From Clostridiales bacterium (GTDB lineage Bacteria > Bacillota > Clostridia > Christensenellales > Aristaeellaceae): DNA of 38,286 nucleotides. The translations under genes and the position numbers were made by a program. Shown piece after piece: positions 7,112 to 14,605 of this stretch (the first letter of the stretch is position 1; each line of letters begins with the position of its first letter). The stretch is from assembly GCA_012728435.1 (NCBI GenBank), contig JAAYFC010000048.1, positions 1 through 38,286 on the forward strand. Direction: 5' to 3'. The notes below the pieces were generated by a model. That model was not told where the DNA came from, did not search any database, and saw only the letters and a program-made list of their open reading frames with translations.

Positions 7112-8519
7112 ACCACAGAACGCTTGTCCACAGATAATTGTACAGCGCCGCGTCCGCCTGCTGCCACTGCCGCTTGACCAGCTCGACCTTGCCGCCCAGC
7201 TGCTTGTAATCAGCCGATTCCGTCTCCCAGGGCCGCACCGTATGCGGGGGCCGCTTCCCCTGCGTGATTATTTGGGGTTGCGCTGTGCCGCGCGCTTTCA
7301 TGGGGCTGGATTGGCTGTACACCCCGTTGGACAAGGTGTAATCCACCGCCGCGCGCAGGTTTTCTTCCTTCACGTCGCTGAGCATCAGCGCGGTCGCGTC
7401 CAGGATGTACCCGCCGCCCGGCTTCATGACGGCAAAAAGCGCCTTCATGTGCGCGCGGACATCATCCGGCGTGCCGCGTGCCAGCACGTCATAGGACAGC
7501 CCGCCGGACAAGGCAAAGCGATCCTTCAGCTTGCGGGCGGCAAGCGCTGGATCCCCGCGGTCCAGGTGGTAGATGATGCTGCCAGGGGGCAGTGTAAGCA
7601 GCGCGTCATAATGCGCCTCCCAGTTGCCCTCACCGTAAAAGAGAATCTGGTGGCCCTTGCTGATGATTTCCTCAAACACAGGCCTTAAGGTGGGCCAGAA
7701 GATGGTGCTAAAGGTCTTGGGGCTGATGAAGGGCACGCAGCCGCGGTGCGCCCAGATGGTAATGGGCACCTCTTTGTTGGGGTCAGCGCCGGCAAGCGCG
7801 TTGGCCACGATGTGCGGCATCAGCGCCTCGCAGGCCTTAAGGACCATGTCCGGCCGCTGCAAGGTGTCAATTGCCGCGCTGACAAAGCCACGGAATTTGT
7901 CGCACAGGATGTCAAAGGGCGCCTTGATCATGCCCGCGTTGGCGGAGACAAGGGCGGACTCGTACTTCAACTTGTGCGCCGCAGGACCAAAAGCGTTCAT
8001 GTAGTTGGCATAGGCCATCGCGCCTGCCATCAGCGCGGTGTTGTGGTCAAAACTGGCGGGCTCACCGCTTGTTACCACCCGGGTCGCCGCGCGGGAGAAC
8101 CACTTGTTGACCAAAAAGGCAGTCGGGTCGTCGATGAATTCCTCATACTCAGAAAGGCGCAGGAAGGCTTCCTCCTCCCCGGTGGGTTCGGAAAACTGCA
8201 GCACCGAATCCAGGTTCACATCCACACCCGGCACGTGCAGATACTTCCAGCTGGCGGACTTGCCCACGGTGTAATTGCTCCAGATGGCGTTGAGCATCAC
8301 GGCATCGCAGCCCAGGTATTCACCCGCCTTGCGCGTGGCTTCAAAGGCCAGGTGATAGTCACAGGAAACCTCCTGTGTGGTGTAGCCCGCAATCTTGGCG
8401 GCCACCTCCTGCAGCAGAAAGCGGATGGGGATGCGGTCGGGCGTGCCGCGGTTCATCGCGCAGAGGTAGCGGGTATGCCGTTCCTCAAACAGCCGGCGTT
8501 TTTCTTCTGAAATAAACAT
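7110..8519 (-). CDS. Uroporphyrinogen decarboxylase-family protein of a sugar operon, reaction unknown
   Basis: 469 aa. The C-terminal half shows the UroD/MtaA-fold signature: GGLSYDVLARGTPDDVRAHM (about 361-380) followed by KPGGGYILDAT. True UroD and MtaA-type methyltransferases keep substrate or zinc residues that I do not find. The Cys usually seen after the GGGYI strand is replaced by DAT, and the N-terminal RQAGRY-like motif of haem-pathway UroD is absent. It is thus neither a standard haem enzyme nor a clear zinc methyltransferase. It is the last gene of the sugar-import operon, 10 bases after the ROK kinase. The open frame extends to 8684, but ATG 8519 has AAAGGAG in front and the extra stretch is the kinase's shadow. 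Confidence 0.8.
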   Translation of the reverse strand: MFISEEKRRLFEERHTRYLCAMNRGTPDRIPIRFLLQEVAAKIAGYTTQEVSCDYHLAFEATRKAGEYLGCDAVMLNAIWSNYTVGKSASWKYLHVPGVDVNLDSVLQFSEPTGEEEAFLRLSEYEEFIDDPTAFLVNKWFSRAATRVVTSGEPASFDHNTALMAGAMAYANYMNAFGPAAHKLKYESALVSANAGMIKAPFDILCDKFRGFVSAAIDTLQRPDMVLKACEALMPHIVANALAGADPNKEVPITIWAHRGCVPFISPKTFSTIFWPTLRPVFEEIISKGHQILFYGEGNWEAHYDALLTLPPGSIIYHLDRGDPALAARKLKDRFALSGGLSYDVLARGTPDDVRAHMKALFAVMKPGGGYILDATALMLSDVKEENLRAAVDYTLSNGVYSQSSPMKARGTAQPQIITQGKRPPHTVRPWETESADYKQLGGKVELVKRQWQQADAALYNYLWTSVLW

Positions 8520-8529
8520 TGTAACTCCT

Positions 8530-9477
8530 TTAACTCTGCACCTGGTCCAAAAAGGCCGCGCCCAATATGCCGGCCGGGTTCCCCAGCAGCGCCGGGGCAA
8601 GCTGCGGCCCCCCAATTTCCTTATATGCCAATACAAATTGGGGCATAAGCGCCCGCACCCGGTCAAACAGGAAATCCCCGGCATGGCTGATGCCGCCGCC
8701 CAGCAGCACCAGGTTCGGCCGGAAGATGTTAATCAGGCCGCCCAGCCCCTGGGCCAGCCATTTGCTGTAGGTGTCCACAACCAGGAGGGCGGCTTCGTCA
8801 CCTGATTCTGCCAATTTAAAGATGATTCTGCCGTCCAATGGCCCTGATTGCGCGGCTTTGTGAAGCGCGCTGCCCGGGTGTTTGCCCGCTTCCTCCATGC
8901 CCAGCGCGATTAAACCGGTGGCGGAGGCATAGGCCTCCAGGCAGCCGACCGCGCCGCAGGTGCAGGGCCAGCCATCCGCAAACAGTGGCATGTGGCCCAC
9001 CTCCATCCCCATGCCGTCACAGCCGGAGAAGAGATGCCCATCCAGCAGCATGGCGCCGCCCACCCCGGTACCCAGGGTGATCATCAGCACGTTTTTCTGC
9101 CCTTTTGCAGCCCCGGCGGCGGCTTCTGCCGCGATGGCGCAGTCAGCGTCATTGGCGATGCGCACAGGGATGTTCAGGCGTGCCTCCAATTCCTCCTTCA
9201 TGGGCGCGTCCACCCAGCCTGTGTTGTTGGCCAGCACCACCCGCCCGGTGTCCGGGCGCACGGCGCTGGGCACGCCGATGCCGATGAAGGGCAGGTCGGA
9301 CAGCCTAAGACCCGCCTGTGTTATCAGCGTTTTCACCGCTTCTGCGATATCCTGTACGGCCTGAAAAAACTCAAAGGCTGTGGGGATGTCCAGCGTGTGG
9401 TTGATGTTTTGCTGATTATCCACCAAGCCCAGCTTGATGGTGGTGCCGCCGGCGTCAATGCCCAGTTTGTACTTCAT
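8530..9477 (-). CDS. ROK-family sugar kinase
   Basis: 315 aa. The ATP-binding DAGGTTIK opens the protein, the catalytic Asp is D110 in ANDAD, and the ROK zinc site is complete: GHMP (H162) with WPCTCGAVGCLE (C172, C174, C179). These features fit a kinase rather than a ROK repressor, as there is no N-terminal HTH. It would phosphorylate the sugar taken up by the ABC importer encoded just upstream in the same operon; glucose, mannose or an amino sugar are all possible. The RBS is AAAGGATG. Confidence 0.92.
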   Translation of the reverse strand: MKYKLGIDAGGTTIKLGLVDNQQNINHTLDIPTAFEFFQAVQDIAEAVKTLITQAGLRLSDLPFIGIGVPSAVRPDTGRVVLANNTGWVDAPMKEELEARLNIPVRIANDADCAIAAEAAAGAAKGQKNVLMITLGTGVGGAMLLDGHLFSGCDGMGMEVGHMPLFADGWPCTCGAVGCLEAYASATGLIALGMEEAGKHPGSALHKAAQSGPLDGRIIFKLAESGDEAALLVVDTYSKWLAQGLGGLINIFRPNLVLLGGGISHAGDFLFDRVRALMPQFVLAYKEIGGPQLAPALLGNPAGILGAAFLDQVQS

Positions 9478-9556
9478 CGTTTCATCCTTTGATTAGGGGG
9501 GTGATTTGGTAAAACATGTCCGTTTCAGGGGTATGGAAAAGCGCCCATGTCCCGCC

Positions 9557-10561
9557 TTACTGGCGTACTGCCTTTGAGCGGTTGTACATCATCAGCAGCA
9601 GGATGATGATGAGGCCGTTTAGGATGTCGCGCATGGTCTGCGGCAGGCCCAGGGTGGTTAAGAGGTTGGACAGCACCGTCATGAGCAGGGCGCCCGCGAT
9701 GGTGCCGCCATAGGTGCCCACACCGCCGGAGAAGGTGGTGCCGCCGACGATCACAGCCACCAGGGAGGTGAAGGCGTACTCGCTGAAGATGTCCACCCGC
9801 GCGGTGGCCTTATAGCCCGCGCCCAAAATCCCCGCGAAGGCTGACATCATGCCTGAGATGACATAGGTGGCGATGATGACCCAGTTGACCTTCACACCGG
9901 TTAAATAGGCCGCCTGCTTGTTGTTGCCCACCAGGTAGACCTGCTTGCCAAAGCGTGAGCGCTGTAAGAGCCAAAACACAATGGGGAAGAAGACGGCTGC
10001 GTACAGGACGATAGAAGGGATGACATCAAAAAAGCGATGGATGACCGAGTTGATGAAGGCAGGCCCCGCCCACCCCGCGGGCGAGCCGGCGGTTAAGACA
10101 TACTGCAAGCGGGAGACGATGTTGGACACTGCCATGGTGACAATCATCGCCGGCAGGCCAATCTTCACCACAAAAAAGCCGTTTAAGAAGCCGACCACAG
10201 CGCCCATCGCCAGACACATCACCAGCACCTGCAGGAACAAGCCGTCCTTGCTGTCCATGGTGAAGCTGGTGAAGATGGCCGCGGCGCTCATCACTGCGCC
10301 CCCGCTGAAGTCCAGGCCGCCGCCGATTAGGACAATGGTCTGTCCGGCGGAGGAGATGGCCAGCAGCACGGTTAAAAGGATGAGGGAGCCGATAAAGTTG
10401 TTGTTAAACCCTTTGGGGTTGATGATGATGGTCAGCGCAAACAACAGCGCGGACAGCGCGTAGGCCACTGCTGCCGGGCTTTTGGTAAAGCGCATCCACA
10501 GCAGCTTGAAATCCATCCTGGGCAGTTTGCCCGCTGTATCCTTAAGGGTCAATGCGCTCAC
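9557..10561 (-). CDS. Sugar ABC importer permease, RbsC type (second subunit)
   Basis: 334 aa, eight to ten hydrophobic segments, with the family signatures IVLIGGGLDFSGGAVMS (about 76-92) and VGTYGGTIAGALLMTVLSNL near the C-terminus. BPD_transp_2 permeases form the membrane channel of ribose/galactoside-type importers. The gene overlaps the preceding permease by 20 bases. The GTG start at 10561 lies directly on its GAGG, while TTG at about 10549 has better spacing, so the true N-terminus may be four codons shorter. With the other permease it suggests a heterodimeric channel. Confidence 0.9.
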   Translation of the reverse strand: MSALTLKDTAGKLPRMDFKLLWMRFTKSPAAVAYALSALLFALTIIINPKGFNNNFIGSLILLTVLLAISSAGQTIVLIGGGLDFSGGAVMSAAAIFTSFTMDSKDGLFLQVLVMCLAMGAVVGFLNGFFVVKIGLPAMIVTMAVSNIVSRLQYVLTAGSPAGWAGPAFINSVIHRFFDVIPSIVLYAAVFFPIVFWLLQRSRFGKQVYLVGNNKQAAYLTGVKVNWVIIATYVISGMMSAFAGILGAGYKATARVDIFSEYAFTSLVAVIVGGTTFSGGVGTYGGTIAGALLMTVLSNLLTTLGLPQTMRDILNGLIIILLLMMYNRSKAVRQ

Positions 10562-11618
10562 CTCGCTTAAACTGGTTGATAAAGCCTTCCTTCAAGGTAT
10601 TGCGCTGCTCCTTGGCGGTGATGATGGTCATCAAAAGCCCCAGCAGCAGGATGACGTCGCTGACGAAGTTTTGCCAGTAGGAGGAGACGGAGAAGCCAGA
10701 GACCACCTTGGACAGGAAGCTGAAGAAGTAATACACGGTGTTTTGAATCAACACGAAAAACCAGGCGCCAAACATCCCGCAGGCCATGGAGCCCCAGCCG
10801 CCAAAGCCCAGCCCGCCCAGGATACAGGCGATCAGGGAACGCAGGCCGTAGTTCTCCGCCTGCAGTGGGTTGCCGGAGGCCGTCATCAAGGTAAGGCAAA
10901 TGCCGCCCACACCCACGATAAAGCCTTTTATCAGGTTGGCTTTCATTTGCACCGCGACCGGGTTGATGCCGGCGGCGAAGGCGTTTCTGGGGTTGCCGCC
11001 CACCGCGTACATATGCTTGCCCAGCGGCCGTCTTTTTAAGATCAGCCAAAGCCCAAACACCGCGGCCAGCACGATGAGGGACACCGGAATCACGCCCGCG
11101 ACCAGGCTGTCATAGGCCTTGTAGAAGGCCCGCGGCACCTTGCCCTGGGGGGTGGGCATGATGGACACGTTGATGCCCTTGATGATGAAGATAAAGGCGT
11201 AGCCAACCAGCATCGCGGGCAGGCGCAGGATGGCCGAGCAGGCGCCGATGGCGGCGGAGATGATGAGGGAGGCGCCAATGGCCGCGATCCAGCCCACCCA
11301 GACGGGCACGCCAAAGGCCTGCGGTACCATAATGCACACCACGTTCACCAGCGCAAACTGGATGCCAATGGAGATGTCCAGCAGCCCCACAATCAACAGC
11401 AGGCTTTGCGCCATTGCGGAGAGGATAAAGGGCGTGTTGGCCATCAGCAGCGAGCCATAGGAGCGCGGCTGGAAGAAGGCCAGCGGGCGGCCGGAGGCAA
11501 TGCCTTGCATGATGATGTTAAGCATGAGTGCCACAACAAACAGGATAAAGCCCGTAAAGGCGGGCGTCCGCCTGAAGCGTCTGAGGGACAGGTTGATGGA
11601 ATCCGCGAAGGTACTCAT
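10542..11618 (-). CDS. Sugar ABC importer permease, RbsC type (first subunit)
   Basis: 358 aa with about nine membrane segments. Family motifs are LLIVGLLDISIGIQFALVN (the GG(I/L)DLS-like loop, with VGL in place of GGI) and AVGGNPRNAFAAGI. The C-terminus GLGFGGWGSMACGMFGAWFF matches the gate region of BPD_transp_2 proteins. The frame is open to 11657, but ATG 11618 follows GGAGGAG and shares one base with the ATPase stop (TGATG), the usual sign of coupled translation. The longer form is rejected. Confidence 0.9.
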   Translation of the reverse strand: MSTFADSINLSLRRFRRTPAFTGFILFVVALMLNIIMQGIASGRPLAFFQPRSYGSLLMANTPFILSAMAQSLLLIVGLLDISIGIQFALVNVVCIMVPQAFGVPVWVGWIAAIGASLIISAAIGACSAILRLPAMLVGYAFIFIIKGINVSIMPTPQGKVPRAFYKAYDSLVAGVIPVSLIVLAAVFGLWLILKRRPLGKHMYAVGGNPRNAFAAGINPVAVQMKANLIKGFIVGVGGICLTLMTASGNPLQAENYGLRSLIACILGGLGFGGWGSMACGMFGAWFFVLIQNTVYYFFSFLSKVVSGFSVSSYWQNFVSDVILLLGLLMTIITAKEQRNTLKEGFINQFKRGERIDP

Positions 11619-13138
11619 CAGGCTCCTCCTTCCTGGCGCTCCGGCTGGATGTGGCACACGCCCATCATGCAGGCAACCAGATGCTCGTGGGTCTTGTTCT
11701 CGCCTTCCAGCATGCCCGACACCATGCCCTCATAAAAGACGTAGATGCGGTCCGCGATGTCCATCAGCTCATCCGTATCAGAGGCGGAGATGATGACCGC
11801 CATGCCGTCATCCGCGCATTGGCGCAGGATTTGATGAATCTCAAGCCTTGAGTGGATATCAACCCCCTTGGTAGGGTCATCCAATAAAAGCAGCTTGGGC
11901 TGCATCGCGATCCAGCGGGCGATGACCAGTTTTTGCTGGTTGCCGCCAGAGAGGGTGCTGGCGGCATCCTGGATGCGGCCCACCTTGATCTGATAGGTGT
12001 CCACCGCCTGATTGGCGAAGCGGTTAACCGCGCTTTTCTTTAAAAAGGTGAAGCGGCGGCCCTTTGCGGTGTTGCCGGCGAAGATGTTCTCGGCAATCGT
12101 GCGGTCAGCAAACATGGCCTCGCGGTTGCGCTCACCGGAGATAAAGCCGATGCCCGCCTTGATGGCGTCCGCGGGTTGTTTAAACTGGGCCTTCGCTACG
12201 TCAAAATGAATCTGTCCGCTAAAAATCTGGCTGGCGCCCAGCAGCGCGCGCATGAAATCGCTTTGCCCCTGGCCTTCCAGCCCGCCAATGCCCACAATCT
12301 CGCCCGCGTAGGCCTCCAGCGTGATATCCTTCACCCGCGGCGGCAGGCTGATGGCCCGGGCGGTGAGGAGGGGCGCCTGGCCGGCCTTGTGGGTGAGCCC
12401 CTCGTAGGCGGCGGCTTCCTGCATCCGCTGGCCGGTCATGTAGTACACCAGGTCGTCCAGGCTGAAATCGCTGACGGGGCCGCTTTTCACCGTTTCCCCG
12501 CTGCGCAGGATGACAGCTTCATCGCACAGTTCAAAGACCTCGTGCATCCGGTGGGTCACAAAGACGATGGCGACGCCCTCATTGCGCAGCTGGCGCAGGA
12601 TTTTGAACAGCACGTCAATCTCGTCCTGGTGCAGGGCCGCGGTGGCCTCGTCCAGCAGCAGCACCCGGGGCCTGCGGTGGACGGCCTTGGCAATCTCCAG
12701 CATGTACTGGGTGGAGGGAGGCAGGGTCTGCACAAAGTCCTGGGGCTGGCATTTGAGGGAAAAGCGCTCCAGAAGGGAGGCGACGGTCTGCCGGATGCTG
12801 CCCTGGTCCAGCATGCCCGCAAGCCGGGTGGGCTCGTCCCCCAGAAGCAGGTTTTCCTCCACCGTCATCATGGGCACCAGGCTCAGGTCCTGAAAGGCTG
12901 TGGCGATGCCCAGGGCCTTTGCGTCGTTGCCGGAGCGGATGAACACCTCCTGGCCGTCCAAAAGCACCTGCCCGGTGTTGGGGCTGACCAGGCCCGCCAG
13001 GATCTTGATCAGGGTGGATTTGCCGGAGCCGTTGCTGCCCAGCAGGGCGGTGATGCGCCCGGGGGCCACCGTCATGTGGGCTTGCTTCAGGGCCTGCACC
13101 GCGCCGTAGGTCTTGCTGATATCAAGGAGCTGAATCAA
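11618..13138 (-). CDS. Sugar ABC importer ATPase with two nucleotide-binding domains (RbsA/MglA type)
   Basis: 506 aa. NBD1 has an intact Walker A (GSNGSGKST, about 34-42) and Walker B LLLLDEATAAL, but its signature is degenerate (LPPSTQ). NBD2 has a degenerate Walker A (GGLEGQGQSD) and a second Asp in place of the catalytic Glu (LLLLDDPTKGVD), but a perfect signature LSGGNQQK. Since each site pairs one domain's Walker A with the other's signature, one composite site is complete and the other is dead; asymmetry is known in this family. Start is TTG 8 bases after AAGGAG, and that RBS lies in a hairpin (13146-13164), so low output relative to the binding protein is expected. Confidence 0.92.
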   Translation of the reverse strand: MIQLLDISKTYGAVQALKQAHMTVAPGRITALLGSNGSGKSTLIKILAGLVSPNTGQVLLDGQEVFIRSGNDAKALGIATAFQDLSLVPMMTVEENLLLGDEPTRLAGMLDQGSIRQTVASLLERFSLKCQPQDFVQTLPPSTQYMLEIAKAVHRRPRVLLLDEATAALHQDEIDVLFKILRQLRNEGVAIVFVTHRMHEVFELCDEAVILRSGETVKSGPVSDFSLDDLVYYMTGQRMQEAAAYEGLTHKAGQAPLLTARAISLPPRVKDITLEAYAGEIVGIGGLEGQGQSDFMRALLGASQIFSGQIHFDVAKAQFKQPADAIKAGIGFISGERNREAMFADRTIAENIFAGNTAKGRRFTFLKKSAVNRFANQAVDTYQIKVGRIQDAASTLSGGNQQKLVIARWIAMQPKLLLLDDPTKGVDIHSRLEIHQILRQCADDGMAVIISASDTDELMDIADRIYVFYEGMVSGMLEGENKTHEHLVACMMGVCHIQPERQEGGA

Positions 13139-13145
13139 AAGGTAT

Positions 13146-13164
13146 CTCCTTATTAAAGAAGGAG
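13146..13164 (-). promoter_or_regulatory. RBS-sequestering hairpin before the ATPase
   Basis: On the minus strand CTCCTT (13164-13159), a seven-base loop, then AAGGAG (13151-13146), which is the ATPase RBS. The six-base perfect stem would hide the RBS. Together with the TTG start this should hold down ATPase synthesis. Confidence 0.6.
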
Positions 13165-13386
13165 CCTGGCCGCCTGCCGTGACAGGCGGCCAGGCTGAGG
13201 GTTGCTCAGGGGAGTTTCAGAGGGCACAGCCCTCTGACTGCAATCGTATCGACCGGCTATGCCGGTCGGGCGGGGTTTTCGCATTGCGAAAACATTCCTT
13301 GCATTTTCCCTGACCGGGAGCGAAGCGACCAAGGGAAAATGCCCGTTCCTTCCAACCGCCGGAAGTGACCGCAGTCACTTCCGGCG
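13164..13386 (-). other. Row of five perfect hairpins between binding protein and ATPase
   Basis: Stems in plus coordinates: 13164-13176/13183-13195 (13 bp), 13217-13224/13230-13237 (8 bp), 13250-13257/13261-13268 (8 bp, three-base loop), 13275-13282/13286-13293 (8 bp, three-base loop), 13301-13311/13332-13342 (11 bp). A sixth, 13357-13369/13374-13386 (13 bp), begins right after the binding-protein stop, so with it there are six in 223 bases. None has a U-tract, so they are not standard terminators. They fit mRNA processing or 3'-end protection that keeps the binding-protein message more abundant than the transporter message. Confidence 0.8.
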
Positions 13387-13392
13387 ATACAG

Positions 13393-14463
13393 TTATTTGA
13401 AGTACTGCTCGGCCACCTCGTCGATGGTCAGCCAGTAGGTGATGGTGTCACCAGGCGCCATGGCCTCGGCCATCTCCTTGTACTCGTCCTGGTTCTGGTC
13501 GGTGAACCAGATCTTGGAGGGCAGGTAGATGCTGTGGTACTTCTCGTTGCCGCTCTCGTACACATCATCCTTGAGCTCCTTGCCCATGATCTGGTTGATG
13601 CCGAAGTTGAGCGCGGAAGCGCCCACGCCAGGCGGGTTGGACACGACGATATAGGGCATCACCGTCTCCGCTTCGTTGATCTTCAGCACGCGCTGCATGT
13701 ACTCGCCGGTGTCGCCAAAGCCAAAGAACTTGGGCAGCTTGGCGCCGGTGGTGTCATAGGCGGCCAGGGCCGCGTCCGCACACTGGGAGACCAGCACGCC
13801 ATCAAACTCCATGCCGGAGTTGATGATTTCCGTCATGATTTGCTGGCTTTCGGTGTTGGACCAGTTGTGGTTGTAGCGGCCGACGATTTCAAGACCCGCT
13901 TCTTCAGAGGCCTTCAAGAAGCCCTCGTCGCGGAAGTCATTGGCGGAGTTGCCGGCAATCGCGCTGATAAGCACGACCTTGGCGCCCTTGCCCAGGATTT
14001 CGCCCGCGTAGGAGGCCGTCTTGTAGCCCAGGTAATACTGGTCGGTGCAGATGTTGAGGATGTTCACGTCCTCGGACAGGTACTCAACGTCGCAGTTGAT
14101 GTAGGTGATGCCTTCTTCCTGGGCCTTCTCAATGATGGGGTCCAGGCCGGTGGAGGCAACCGGGTTGACCAGGATGATGTCATAGCCTTCGTTGATGCTG
14201 TTTTGCAGCTGCTGGGTTTCCGTCGCCGGATCCCAGTTGGACACGAAGGAGGCGTAGCTGATGTCAAAGCCTTTTTCCAAGGCGGCTTTGGCGGCTTCCT
14301 GGATGTCCAGCTCATAGCGCACGCGGTAGGGGTTGCCTTCCACCTCCGAGTTGTGTGAGGCCAGCTTCAGCTTCTTGACTTCCTGCTCCGCTCCGCCCGT
14401 GGACAGCGCGAAGAGGCCAAGAATCATCGTCAGGCCAAGTAAGATTGCGACCAGTCTTTTCAT
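13393..14463 (-). CDS. Sugar-binding protein of the ABC importer (periplasmic-binding-protein fold, RbsB type)
   Basis: 356 aa. A hydrophobic signal segment spans about residues 4-21, followed by GGAEQEVKKLKLAS. The mature part has the Peripla_BP_4 pattern: NPYRVRYELDIQEAAKAA, ILVNPVASTGLDPII, AGNSANDFRDEGF and FDGVLVSQCADA. It should capture the sugar outside the cell. Odd: there is no cysteine at the end of the signal peptide, where Gram-positive binding proteins normally carry the lipid anchor. It therefore appears to be released or held some other way. It is the first gene of the operon and has a strong RBS (AGGAGGAAG). Confidence 0.9.
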   Translation of the reverse strand: MKRLVAILLGLTMILGLFALSTGGAEQEVKKLKLASHNSEVEGNPYRVRYELDIQEAAKAALEKGFDISYASFVSNWDPATETQQLQNSINEGYDIILVNPVASTGLDPIIEKAQEEGITYINCDVEYLSEDVNILNICTDQYYLGYKTASYAGEILGKGAKVVLISAIAGNSANDFRDEGFLKASEEAGLEIVGRYNHNWSNTESQQIMTEIINSGMEFDGVLVSQCADAALAAYDTTGAKLPKFFGFGDTGEYMQRVLKINEAETVMPYIVVSNPPGVGASALNFGINQIMGKELKDDVYESGNEKYHSIYLPSKIWFTDQNQDEYKEMAEAMAPGDTITYWLTIDEVAEQYFK

Positions 14464-14508
14464 GTTTCTTCCTCCTAGGATGCTTTATATTTTCAGAGCT
14501 TCTGCTCC

Positions 14509-14530
14509 GATATTCATGTACGCTAATATC
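14509..14530. promoter_or_regulatory. Inverted repeat downstream of the sugar-operon -10, possible operator
   Basis: GATATT (14509-14514) and AATATC (14525-14530) with a 10-base gap, centred about 20 bases after the -10. A regulator bound here would block initiation. No regulator gene is adjacent, and no cre-like site is evident. Confidence 0.4.
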
Positions 14531-14536
14531 ACTGGA

Positions 14537-14565
14537 ATAATAACACAGCCAAGGGATTTTTACAA
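14537..14565 (-). promoter_or_regulatory. Promoter of the sugar-import operon
   Basis: On the minus strand TTGTAA (14560-14565), 17-base spacer, TATTAT (14537-14542), 73 bases before the binding-protein ATG. Confidence 0.7.
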
Positions 14566-14605
14566 GCAAGAGAAGGGGTCTGTTTCAAGCCGGATTTGGT
14601 TGATT

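Noticed and set aside
11619..11657. Longer start for the first sugar permease
   Set aside because: The extra 13 residues overlap the end of the ATPase gene and lack an RBS; ATG 11618 has GGAGGAG.
13164..13386. CRISPR or tandem repeat array
   Set aside because: The hairpins differ in sequence and spacing; there is no repeated unit.
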